A DNA stretch of 41,421 nt from Coriobacteriales bacterium. Lineage in GTDB: Bacteria > Actinomycetota > Coriobacteriia > Coriobacteriales > UBA8131. The stretch is taken from contig JAITHV010000028.1 of the NCBI GenBank assembly GCA_031279835.1, positions 1 to 41,421 on the forward strand. Reading direction: 5' to 3'. Both the position numbers and the translations under genes were made by a program. The notes under the pieces are model-generated. The model was not told the DNA's origin. It was given only the letters and a program-made list of their open reading frames with translations, and made no database searches. Of the stretch, positions 18,867-27,235 are shown in pieces. Position 1 is the first letter of the stretch, and the number at the start of each line of letters is the position of its first letter.

Positions 18867-19669
18867 GCCGCCCTCCCCTTCTCTCCAACGCCTGCGTCGT
18901 CAGGCATGACTCCGCCCTGCCGCAGGAACCCCACATAGGCGTCTTCCAAAGTGTTTGCCCCAAGTCGGTGCTTCATTTGCGCAGGCGGGCAGCACAGCGC
19001 AATCGTGCCGCCGTGAATCAGGCAGACGGTGTCGGCGCCCTCCGCCTCGTCGATGTAGTGCGTGGTCAAGAAGACCGTCGTGTCCCACTCACTGCGGACC
19101 GCGTTGAGGTACTCCCAGAGGTCGCGGCGAGCCATGGCGTCGAGGCCCTGTGTGGGCTCGTCAAGGAAGAGCACCTGCGGAGTATGCATGAGCGAGCGGA
19201 CGATCTCGAACTTTCGGGCCATGCCGCCCGAAAGCCTCCCGGCTTTCTTGAACAGCTCGCCTCCGACGCCCACCACTTCGGCCAGCTGCCGCACGCGATC
19301 GCGGTACTCAGCAGGCATCAGCCGAAACGCCGGCCGATAGCCGTACATGCCGTAGAGGCAGGCATGGAGGCGGATGTTCTCCTCGGCAGTGAGCGACTTG
19401 TCGAGGCTCGGCCGCTGCGAGATGATGCCGATGCGCTCGCGCACCTCGCGGTCGTTCTTCTCGATGTCAAAGCCATCGATGAGCACCGTGCCGGAAGTCT
19501 TTGACAGCGTGGTGGTCAGTATGGAGATGGTGGTGGTCTTGCCAGCCCCGTTTGGCCCGAGGAAGGCAAAAAGCTCGCCTTTCTCCACAGTGAAACTCAC
19601 TCCTTTGACCGCGGGCTCCTTTGCATGGTGATAACGCTTTACCAGGTTGTCTACTTCGATAATCGGCAT
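18863..19669 (-). CDS. ABC transporter ATP-binding protein (DrrA-like)
   Basis: Walker A FLGPNGAGKTTTISIL, signature LSGGMARKFEIVRSL, Walker B VLFLDEPTQGLD. Confidence 0.95.
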   Translation of the reverse strand: MPIIEVDNLVKRYHHAKEPAVKGVSFTVEKGELFAFLGPNGAGKTTTISILTTTLSKTSGTVLIDGFDIEKNDREVRERIGIISQRPSLDKSLTAEENIRLHACLYGMYGYRPAFRLMPAEYRDRVRQLAEVVGVGGELFKKAGRLSGGMARKFEIVRSLMHTPQVLFLDEPTQGLDAMARRDLWEYLNAVRSEWDTTVFLTTHYIDEAEGADTVCLIHGGTIALCCPPAQMKHRLGANTLEDAYVGFLRQGGVMPDDAGVGEKGRAA

Positions 19670-19776
19670 CGTGCGCTCCTGTCTGCTCGTTGGCCAATGC
19701 GGGCATGTGCCAGCACCCCCTTAGTTTGGGCAGCAGGTTTAAACCCAATGTGGCGCCTGAGTAAACAGACCGTAAA

Positions 19777-20904
19777 TCAGCGAGCGGCGCCGCTGGCTGC
19801 GATCGGCAGACATACGGAGACTGACGTGCCCACGCCGGGCTCGCTCATGGCGGCAACCCTCCCGCCATGCAGCTCGACGATGCGCTTGACCAGCGCAAGC
19901 CCAAGCCCGTTGCCGCCGAGTGAGCGGTCGCGCGACTTGTCCGCCTTGAAGAAACGCTCAAAGACATGCGGCAAGTCCTTGGCGTCGATGCCGATCCCGC
20001 AGTCAGAGACCTCGACTACTGCCTCGCCTGCGACCGTGCGCGCGCTCACGGTGACCGTGCCGCCCTCGTGGCTGTACTTGACGGCGTTGTGCAGAAGGTT
20101 TATCCACACCTGCTGCAACAGGTCTGCGTCTCCGAAGCAGGACGTGTCGTCGAGCACGAGGTCGAGCACGAGCCCCTTGCCCGCCCACTGTGGTTCCAGC
20201 ATGAGCGCTGCGCTGCGGATTTGCTCGGACACGTCCACCACGCCTCGCTCACGCAGCCCCTCTTGCTCGAGCGCGGTGAGCTTGAGAAGGTTGTCGCTGA
20301 GCTTTGAGAGGCGCTTGCTCTCGGTCTCGATGATCCCCAGGTAGTGGTGGCGCTCCTCGGTCGAAAGCCCTTCGTCACGCAGGAGCACTGCAAAGCCGCT
20401 CAGCGAGGTGAGGGGCGACTGGATCTCATGTGAGACGTTGGAGATAAAGTCTTGGCGCTGGCCTTCGAGCGTTCCGAGGTCCTCTGCCATCTTGTTGACG
20501 CTGAGTATGACCTCGTGGAGGGGGTTGCCTTCGCGAAGGCTGATGCGAACCGAGAAGTCCCCGGTGGCGATGCGTGCCAGCGCGTCGAGGATCTCCTGGG
20601 CCATGTGGCCGATGCTCCTGCCCTTGGCATGCGCGATTCGCGAGGCGATGCCGAAGGCGACAGAGATGAGCACCAGGCCAAGGATCGCGCTCGCCACATG
20701 CGATGCGAGGTCGGGGAGCTGGCCGACGGCACGCTCGGTCAGCCACAGCAGGCCGTAGCCGGCGGCGAAGGCGCCGCTGAGGACTACAAGGGCAGACAGC
20801 CCCATGGCCATGCGCTTCCAAAGCGGTGGGAGAAGCTGCGGCCGCCCGCGCAAGGTGAGATATGCGGGGGCATGGCGGGAGCGGCGTCCTTCTCGCCGTA
20901 TCAT
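19777..20904 (-). CDS. HAMP-domain sensor histidine kinase
   Basis: FISNVSHEIQSPLTSLSGFAVLL, NLLHNAVKYSHEGG, VFERFFKADKSRDRSLGGNGLGLALVKRIVELHGG. Confidence 0.94.
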   Translation of the reverse strand: MIRREGRRSRHAPAYLTLRGRPQLLPPLWKRMAMGLSALVVLSGAFAAGYGLLWLTERAVGQLPDLASHVASAILGLVLISVAFGIASRIAHAKGRSIGHMAQEILDALARIATGDFSVRISLREGNPLHEVILSVNKMAEDLGTLEGQRQDFISNVSHEIQSPLTSLSGFAVLLRDEGLSTEERHHYLGIIETESKRLSKLSDNLLKLTALEQEGLRERGVVDVSEQIRSAALMLEPQWAGKGLVLDLVLDDTSCFGDADLLQQVWINLLHNAVKYSHEGGTVTVSARTVAGEAVVEVSDCGIGIDAKDLPHVFERFFKADKSRDRSLGGNGLGLALVKRIVELHGGRVAAMSEPGVGTSVSVCLPIAASGAAR

Positions 20905-21578
20905 TGTGCAGCCTCGAGCCGGTACCCCAGCCCGCGCACGGTGACGATCCGAAAACCGTCATGCTCTTCGGAGAAGCGCTCGCGCAGGCGGTTGATATGC
21001 ACGTCGAGCGTGCGCTCGTTGCCTTCAAAGTCGTATCCCCAGATGTCGTCAATGAGCTGTCGGCGGCCAAGCGTTCGCCCTTGGGCGCTTGCCAAGGCAA
21101 AGAGCAGCTCGTACTCCTTCATCGGCAGTCCTAAGTCGACGCCGCCGGCTTGGCACGTGTGGGTGAGCGCGTCCATCTGCACTGCGCCAAACGACACCTG
21201 CTGGGAGCAGTTCTTCTTGTAGCGTTTGAGGAGCGCGCGAAGTCGCGCAGCCAGCTCCTCGGCCTCGAAGGGCTTGACCAGGTAGTCGTCCGCCCCCAAG
21301 TCGAGGCCTCTGACCTTTTGCGCGGTCTCGCCCAAGGCCGTGAGCATCAGGATAGGCAGGTCCTCATAGTAGCGCCTGGCCGTGGCGCAGAACTCAAAGC
21401 CGTCCATGTTGGGCATCATGACGTCGAGCACCACAATGTCCACACGGTCAGCGCCCAGTTTGTTGAAGGCGTCTCTGCCGTCGCCGGCCTCGACGACCTC
21501 GTAGCCTTCTCGCATCAGTATGGTTCTCACCAGCTCGCGGATGTAGGGATCGTCGTCAACGACCAAGGCTCGGTTCAT
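20901..21578 (-). CDS. OmpR-family response regulator
   Basis: ALVVDDDPYIRELVRTILMREGYEV, VDIVVLDVMMPNMDGFEF, C-terminal winged helix. Confidence 0.95.
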   Translation of the reverse strand: MNRALVVDDDPYIRELVRTILMREGYEVVEAGDGRDAFNKLGADRVDIVVLDVMMPNMDGFEFCATARRYYEDLPILMLTALGETAQKVRGLDLGADDYLVKPFEAEELAARLRALLKRYKKNCSQQVSFGAVQMDALTHTCQAGGVDLGLPMKEYELLFALASAQGRTLGRRQLIDDIWGYDFEGNERTLDVHINRLRERFSEEHDGFRIVTVRGLGYRLEAAQ

Positions 21579-21661
21579 GACCTCACTCCTTTGATTGTTC
21601 GAGCAGTATACGGCGTTGAGATAAACGCAGTATAAACGCTTTGCCCGGCACGGCCACGCAG

Positions 21662-21709
21662 GCTAGCGCTCCCGTGCCGCTAGCGCTCCCGTGCCGCTAG
21701 CGCTCCTGC
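21662..21709. repeat. 17-bp tandem repeat (two full plus one partial copy) over the P1B ATPase stop codon
   Basis: gctagcgctcccgtgcc at 21662-21678 and 21679-21695, then gctagcgctcctgc. Confidence 0.85.
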
Positions 21710-23568
21710 TTGTTTCTCCACTTGAGCAGCAGAGACGAGTTGATAATGACGGCGACCGAGCCAACGTTGTGCACCAGGGCGCCGAGGACGGGACTCAAGA
21801 TGCCGGCCATTGCCAAGAGTATCGCCACAAAGTTCAGGAAAAGCGAGGCTATGATGTTGACGTTGATGGTCTGCATGACTTTTTTAGCGAGCTGGAAGAG
21901 TGCGGGGATCTCGTGGATGTTGTCGTGCACGAGCGCGATGTCTGCCGACTCGATCGCGATGTCGCTGCCGATGCCGCCCATGGCGACGCCGACGTCGGCC
22001 GCCTTGAGTGCAGGCGCGTCATTGATGCCGTCGCCAACCATGCAGACAGGCTCGCCTTGCGCCTGATAACGCCTGATCTGTGCAAGCTTGTGCTCAGGCA
22101 GACAGGCGGCGTGCACATCGGCGATCCCTGCGACCTGGGCGACGCGTTGAGCGGCAGCCTCGGCGTCGCCTGTGAGCAAGGCTGTCTTCACGCCGCTATT
22201 GTGGATGCGCCCAACCACGTCTGCGGCGTCTGGCCGCATGGCGTCAGACACGGCGATAAGCCCGAGCGCCCGTTTGTAGCTTGCCACATAGACGACCGTG
22301 CAGCTCCTGCCTTCCGCAGCCTTGGCACGCTCTACGAGAGCGGGCGGCAGCAACACGCCGCTTGCCTCAAGCCACTCTCTGTTGCCCGCAAGAACGTGCC
22401 TGCCTTCCACCGTTGCCGCTACGCCCCTGCCTGGCTGGAGCATGAAGGACTTTGGCTCGTGCAGGACGAACGGGGCTAGCGCCTGTTGTCGGGCGTGATC
22501 GACGATCGCCTTGCCGAGCGGGTGCTCGGAGCGCAGCTCGGCGCTTGCGGCTGTGAGAAGCATCTCCTTCTCGCCCACCTCTGGGTCGCAGCTGCACACT
22601 TCTGACACTAAGGGCTTTCCGTAGGTCAAGGTGCCGGTCTTGTCAAAGGCGATGCGCCTGACCTTGGCCATGCGCTCCAGCGCGTCTCCTTGGCTGACCA
22701 GCACGCCGCGCCGCGTTGCGTTGCCGATGCCGGCCATAATGGCCGTGGGAGTGGCAAGCACCAGGGCGCACGGGCAAAACACGACAAGGATGGTCACCGA
22801 GCGGGTTGCCTCTTGGGTCACGAGCCAGGTGCCGAGCGCGGCTGCCAGGGCGATGACGACGATCCACGTCGCCCAGCGGTCTGCCAGGCCGACGATCTTG
22901 GCCTTGCCCGCGTCGGCCGACTCGACCAGCCGGACCATCCGCTGCAAGGAGCTCTCTTCGCCGACCTTCTCTGCGCGCATGTCGAAGGTCCCAAACTGGT
23001 TCACCGTCCCGCTCAGCACCTTGTCGCCCGGGGCCTTGTCTACCGGCAGAGGCTCGCCGGTCATCACTGATTGGTCGATGGACGTATGGCCGCTGACGAT
23101 CACCCCGTCAACCGGGACGGCCTCGCCGGCCAGAACGCGCAGCAGGTCGTTCACCGCGACCTCGCTTGCGGGAACGACCTCCTCGATCGTGCCGCGCACC
23201 ACGCGGGCGGTCACTGGCGCCAGGCGCACCAGTCGCTCGATGCCATGGCGCGCTTTGGCGACGGTGCGCTCCTCCAGGTACGAGCCGATGGTCATGATGA
23301 ACGCGATTTCTCCGGCCGCGAAGGTCTCGCCGATGATGACCGACGCTATGAGCGCGAGCGAGACCAGCACGTCAGCCTTGATGTCGAACTTGGTCACCAG
23401 CCCTACGACTGCGCCCTTGAAGATCGGCAAGCCGCACAAGACGATGGCGACCCAGGCGGCGTCAATCGGCAGGTTGCCGATGTTGAAGAAGCTGACGACG
23501 AGCGCGACGGCAGAGAGCGCGAGGATCAGGAGGGTGCGCTTCTCGTCGTCACGGAAGAAAGTGATCAT
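21697..23568 (-). CDS. Heavy-metal translocating P1B-type ATPase lacking an N-terminal metal-binding domain
   Basis: VFCPCALVLATPTAI (CPC), FDKTGTLTYGKP, SEHPLGKAIV, MVGDGINDAPALKAADVGVAMG, TM8 HNVGSVAVIINSSLLL; RBS AAGGAG before the ATG. Confidence 0.94.
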   Translation of the reverse strand: MITFFRDDEKRTLLILALSAVALVVSFFNIGNLPIDAAWVAIVLCGLPIFKGAVVGLVTKFDIKADVLVSLALIASVIIGETFAAGEIAFIMTIGSYLEERTVAKARHGIERLVRLAPVTARVVRGTIEEVVPASEVAVNDLLRVLAGEAVPVDGVIVSGHTSIDQSVMTGEPLPVDKAPGDKVLSGTVNQFGTFDMRAEKVGEESSLQRMVRLVESADAGKAKIVGLADRWATWIVVIALAAALGTWLVTQEATRSVTILVVFCPCALVLATPTAIMAGIGNATRRGVLVSQGDALERMAKVRRIAFDKTGTLTYGKPLVSEVCSCDPEVGEKEMLLTAASAELRSEHPLGKAIVDHARQQALAPFVLHEPKSFMLQPGRGVAATVEGRHVLAGNREWLEASGVLLPPALVERAKAAEGRSCTVVYVASYKRALGLIAVSDAMRPDAADVVGRIHNSGVKTALLTGDAEAAAQRVAQVAGIADVHAACLPEHKLAQIRRYQAQGEPVCMVGDGINDAPALKAADVGVAMGGIGSDIAIESADIALVHDNIHEIPALFQLAKKVMQTINVNIIASLFLNFVAILLAMAGILSPVLGALVHNVGSVAVIINSSLLLKWRNKQER

Positions 23569-23582
23569 GGGGCTCCTTATAT

Positions 23583-23614
23583 GACTTGACGACTTGATGA
23601 CTTGATGACTTGAT
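23583..23614. repeat. 4 x 8-bp tandem repeat in the leader of the P1B ATPase gene
   Basis: gacttgac gacttgat gacttgat gacttgat. Confidence 0.9.
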
Positions 23615-23634
23615 ACCCATAGGGGTATGGGTAT
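23613..23634 (-). promoter_or_regulatory. Candidate CsoR-type operator of the P1B ATPase gene
   Basis: Perfect inverted repeat ATACCCATA-GGGG-TATGGGTAT upstream of the ATPase start; resembles CsoR-type G/C-tract operators. Confidence 0.6.
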
Positions 23635-23699
23635 TTTAGCACAGCGAGGAGGTGTGGAGAAGACCGCCTGACGATTGAGGCGCTTTAGGGCTCTTGAGC

Positions 23700-23728
23700 G
23701 TGCGAGGCCGTGCGAGGCCGTGCGAGGC
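23700..23728. repeat. 10-bp tandem repeat, three copies
   Basis: gtgcgaggcc gtgcgaggcc gtgcgaggc. Confidence 0.8.
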
Positions 23729-23794
23729 GCTTTCAGATCAAGATTTTGTTACTGTGGTAAAAATACTAACCAACGGCGAACGAAGGGAGGGGTC

Positions 23795-24445
23795 ATGACC
23801 GACACTCGCTACACAACCCCACTTTATACGATACGCTCAGCTGCGACTCATGTTGGGATGACCTCAAGCACGCTCGGGCGCTGGGCGCACAAAGAACACC
23901 TTCTGACAGTTTTGCCTGCAGAAACCCGCCATGGCGCGCGCCTCCCTTTTAGTGCGCTCGTAGAGGCACAACTCTTTTGGGCGTTTCGTCAGGGAGGGCT
24001 ATCGATGAAAGCCGTAGAGTCTGGCATGAAGAGTGTCAGAGAAGAACTGGGCAGCAATATGCTCAAAGAAGGCATGCTCGCCCATGATGGCAGCGACATT
24101 TTGATGAATCTCGCCAAGAACAGTCGTGCTGAAGAATGGGTAAGGGCACGAGACCTACAGACGACCATCCCCAAGATTGTGGAAGAGGGCTTGCGGTTGA
24201 TTACTTGGGACGAGCACCATAATCCGCAGTAGATCAGGCTAACCGTTTATGGCAACGCAGATGTCGTGGCAGACCATCGGTTTGCTTTTGGGCAGCCAGT
24301 GCTACAAGGCACGTGAACACGGGTAGACGACGTCATTCAATTATTCAAGGCAGCTGAACCTATTCATACCATCTGCGACGAGTACTGCGTTGATACCAGT
24401 GCGGTCGAATCCATCATCCGTGCCCATGTTGCCCTCGCAGCCTGA
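23795..24445 (+). pseudogene. DUF433-type (VapB45-like) antitoxin with two in-frame stops
   Basis: MTDTRYTTPLYTIRSAATHVGMTSSTLGRWAHK...HNPQ*IRLTVYGNADVVADHRFAFGQPVLQGT*TRVDDVIQLFKAAEPIHTICDEYCVDTSAVESIIRAHVALAA*: one frame, TAG at 24230-24232, TGA at 24314-24316; RBS gggagggg. Confidence 0.8.
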
Positions 24446-24620
24446 GTTCTTTGTAGACCATTGTATGGGAACACAATCGTTTCCGGATTACCTACGCAAA
24501 AAGGGGTACCGCGCACATACGGTACTGGAGCACTTCGGACGTCCGGACGCTTCAGATAGCGAGTGGATTGAAGTGGCCGTGAACAACAATTGGATCGCCA
24601 TTACAAAGGATGCTGCAATA
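24442..24620 (+). pseudogene. Truncated VapC45-like (PIN-like) toxin
   Basis: FFVDHCMGTQSFPDYLRKKGYRAHTVLEHFGRPDASDSEWIEVAVNNNWIAITKDAAI, then lost at a 21-bp hairpin. Confidence 0.7.
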
Positions 24621-24659
24621 GTCATGACCCCCGGCATAGCCGGGGGTCATGACTATTGC
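24615..24659. repeat. 21-bp perfect stem, 3-nt loop hairpin at toxin/IS junction
   Basis: GCAATAGTCATGACCCCCGGC-ATA-GCCGGGGGTCATGACTATTGC. Confidence 0.95.
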
Positions 24660-24750
24660 CCTATAAGGGCCAGACTACCTGCTTGCGGCTAAAGCCGCGA
24701 TGGCTCGGCGCATCATGTTACTTCCTGCCCCCTGAAGGGGGCGAAGCGGC

Positions 24751-25184
24751 TCAGCCGACCTGGCTGCCCTCTTCCTAGTTCTGTATGTACTTCTTTATCG
24801 TGCCTCGTTTAATCCGACAGTGCTTACGTAGTAACCTCTCGCCCAAAACGTCCGGTCCTTGCCAACCCGGCTGCGCCTCTCCGGGTGGCGGTCGCGCAAG
24901 ATCAGCGCGGTCTTACCCTTCACGTGTCCCATCACATCTGACACTGCGTACTTTGGCGGTATCCTCACACACAAGTGTATGTGGTCGACGCAGCACTTGC
25001 CCCCGATAATTTCTATGCCGGGCTTTTTCGCCAGCAGCTCCCGGATCAACCGCCCGACCTCTTGCCTGCACTCCCCATAAAGCATCTTGCGCCTGTACTT
25101 CGGTATCCAGACGATGTGGTACACGCAGTCCCACTTCGTGTGTGCTAGACTTGATTCTTCCATGATTCTCCTATTCTGTTGCAA
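24751..25184 (-). pseudogene. IS200/IS605-family TnpA (Y1 HUH transposase), frameshifted and nonsense-mutated at the C-terminus
   Basis: KWDCVYHIVWIPKYRRKMLYG, CCVDHIHLCVRIPPKYAVSDVMGHVKGKTAL, FWARGYYVSTVGLNEA, then +1 frame TIKKYIQN*EEGSQVG*. Confidence 0.9.
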
Positions 25185-25308
25185 GCGATCCGAACCATCG
25201 CGCAGCCTATCAGGATAGGAGATTCATCGTTTTCAAGGTACTGGTGAAACCAGTTGCTGCACCACAAGCAGAGCCTGTGGGTTTCTCGCGATACTAAAGC
25301 CCTCGGCT

Positions 25309-25548
25309 GTCGAGCATCGCCATGGATGGACTGATTATGCTGAAGTCAGATGGACAGGTGATTCTATTCCATCAAAGAACCGCTACGTTGGGGAAGTCAG
25401 GATAGAGTTCCTTGATGGCTCTATTTACGAGGGCGGATACAGCAACGGGCATTTCTACGGCCATGGGCGTTACTTCTCATCGGCAGGCTGGAGCATAGTC
25501 GGTGAGTTTGTTGACGGCAGGCTTATTGAGACAAACGGCGAGGGATAG
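25309..25548 (+). pseudogene. MORN-repeat protein fragment (no credible start)
   Basis: VEHRHGWTDYAEVRWTGDSIPSKNRYVGEVRIEFLDGSIYEGGYSNGHFYGHGRYFSSAGWSIVGEFVDGRLIETNGEG*. Confidence 0.55.
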
Positions 25549-25772
25549 CTGCCGTTGTGCTGCGCAGTGCTGCCCCGGAGAAGATAGAGGACGAGTTCGG
25601 CCTGGCTAAGTTACGGGCTGTAATAGCGAACCCAAATGCCGGGCTTATTCCGCTCGAGGAAGTCGACGCGATGTTTGCCGAGAAGTTGGATGACATCTAT
25701 TTCGCCATGAAAAACGACCGGGTAACGAGCATGAGCTGATTGAATCCTGAGTGAAGGCTTTACCAATAAGCC

Positions 25773-26474
25773 TCACTTTAATCGACCAGCGTCGCCCAAG
25801 GCCGCACTGCCCTTAACGGCAGGCGGAAACCTCTCCAAGGCTTCAGGGGCAGAAAGATCCTTGTGCAAAATCCTGTCTGTATGGTCGCGGCCGCAATCGC
25901 TGCTCCAACCTGGCTTGTCATCATGAGCAGCACGCGGTATGTCTATATGGTGAGCCCTCTCGATCCTCGTCCAGAACCGGCGAATGATATCTGGGTGACG
26001 AGCAGCTATGAGCAGCAGCAACTCCGGTTTGTAGCTAGAATAGTTGCCTAAGGCGACTCCGGGCCGTATGTCCATGATTTCGACTATCTGTTGGCAGAGT
26101 GCCTTATCGTCTGCCAACTGGCTAAAAGCCTTCTCAAATGCAGCGACGCGCACGATAGGTCTTGATGCGCCGCGCGCCAGCTTCTCCAGCAGAATCGGGT
26201 CGTTGACTTTCGCGGTCACCGTGTCGTGCAGCAAGAGATGATCGGAGGTCATGGCCAGTTTGGTTATCTTCTTCTCGCCTGTTATCTTGTCCAGCGCCTC
26301 GTAGCGCTGGCGGTCTGTGAGTTTATTGTTTTGCACTTTAGCCACATTGGTAAAGCGGCGTATGAACAAAAAGATCAGCAGCCCGATCATGGCCGTTTGA
26401 ACAATGGAACAGATAAGAGCAGGTATGACAGCGATGATGACATTGGCGATGTTCTCATTTTCTAATGTTTGCAT
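25773..26474 (-). CDS. TM-anchored HEAT-like protein with Cys/His/Asp-rich tail (paralog B)
   Basis: MQTLENENIANVIIAVIPALICSIVQTAMIGLLIFLFIRRF...PIVRVAAFEKAFSQLADD...IIRRFWTRIERAHHIDIPRAAHDDKPGWSSDCGRDHTDR...LERFPP; RBS AAGGAG before ATG 26474. Confidence 0.65.
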   Translation of the reverse strand: MQTLENENIANVIIAVIPALICSIVQTAMIGLLIFLFIRRFTNVAKVQNNKLTDRQRYEALDKITGEKKITKLAMTSDHLLLHDTVTAKVNDPILLEKLARGASRPIVRVAAFEKAFSQLADDKALCQQIVEIMDIRPGVALGNYSSYKPELLLLIAARHPDIIRRFWTRIERAHHIDIPRAAHDDKPGWSSDCGRDHTDRILHKDLSAPEALERFPPAVKGSAALGDAGRLK

Positions 26475-26475
26475 A

Positions 26476-27132
26476 TTAGCTCCTTGCGGTGGGTGGGAAG
26501 CGTTCGAAAAGATGGGAGTTTGAATGATCACGATGGTAGGGATCTGCCCCTTGATTATCGGTATGGGTGCAATCGCTGCCACTCCTGTGTTTGTCCGTAT
26601 GACGACAGCTAGGGTTGTCCTCATGGCAAACAGACTTTATCTGTGGCCAGAACTGACGAATGAGGCCGGGTTCATGAGCAGATAAACACACCAGTTCATC
26701 CAGCACATCGTGACTAGTAAGGGAGCCTCGCTTCATTTGTGCAAGGCAATCGTATACAACCTTGCGGCGAACCTCATGGTCATCGACCAGTTGACTGGAA
26801 GCTCTATAAAAGGCCGCAAGGCGCACCTTGGAATCGGGGGCGTCCCGGGCCAACTGTGCCAGTGGCCCCCGATCATTGAGCCGCCTACAGGCGTTACGGC
26901 GCACATACGCACTTACAGCGTCCCGGGCCAACTGTGCCAGCAGCTTTTGGTCGCTAATCATCTGGCATGTCCAAATGCGCACACTGAAATCCTCGACTAT
27001 GGTCAGCCGCTTCAGCAGCCGCTGGTCTTTGATCTTGCCCAGGGCCTCTTTGCGCTTCTGCCAATCAAGCTTCCGGTTGAATGTGTTTTTCATATAATAT
27101 AATTCTAATATTATCATATCAAATGCCTTCAA
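26476..27132 (-). CDS. HEAT-like repeat protein with Cys/His/Asp-rich tail (paralog A; start may be internal)
   Basis: LLAQLARDAVSAYVRRNACRRLNDRGPLAQLARDAPDSKVRLAAFYRASSQLVDD...LIRQFWPQIKSVCHEDNPSCRHTDKHRSGSDCTHTDN...LFERFPP; DNA-level direct repeat gcgtcccgggccaactgtgccag. Confidence 0.65.
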   Translation of the reverse strand: MKAFDMIILELYYMKNTFNRKLDWQKRKEALGKIKDQRLLKRLTIVEDFSVRIWTCQMISDQKLLAQLARDAVSAYVRRNACRRLNDRGPLAQLARDAPDSKVRLAAFYRASSQLVDDHEVRRKVVYDCLAQMKRGSLTSHDVLDELVCLSAHEPGLIRQFWPQIKSVCHEDNPSCRHTDKHRSGSDCTHTDNQGADPYHRDHSNSHLFERFPPTARS

Positions 27133-27235
27133 ACTCTGTTTTACATTTAATCATTGTATACCTCTATACCTAAAGCCGTCAAGACAGCACATCCAAACCC
27201 GTCGACCTTTCTCACGCCCGCCTTCCGGCACCCCC

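Noticed and set aside
25557-25739. 60-aa ORF (EDEFGLAKLRAVIANPNAGLIPLEEVDAMFAEKLDDIYFAMKN) as an antitoxin
   Set aside because: Composition is plausible for a small antitoxin fragment, but no family motif and no partner gene could be supported.
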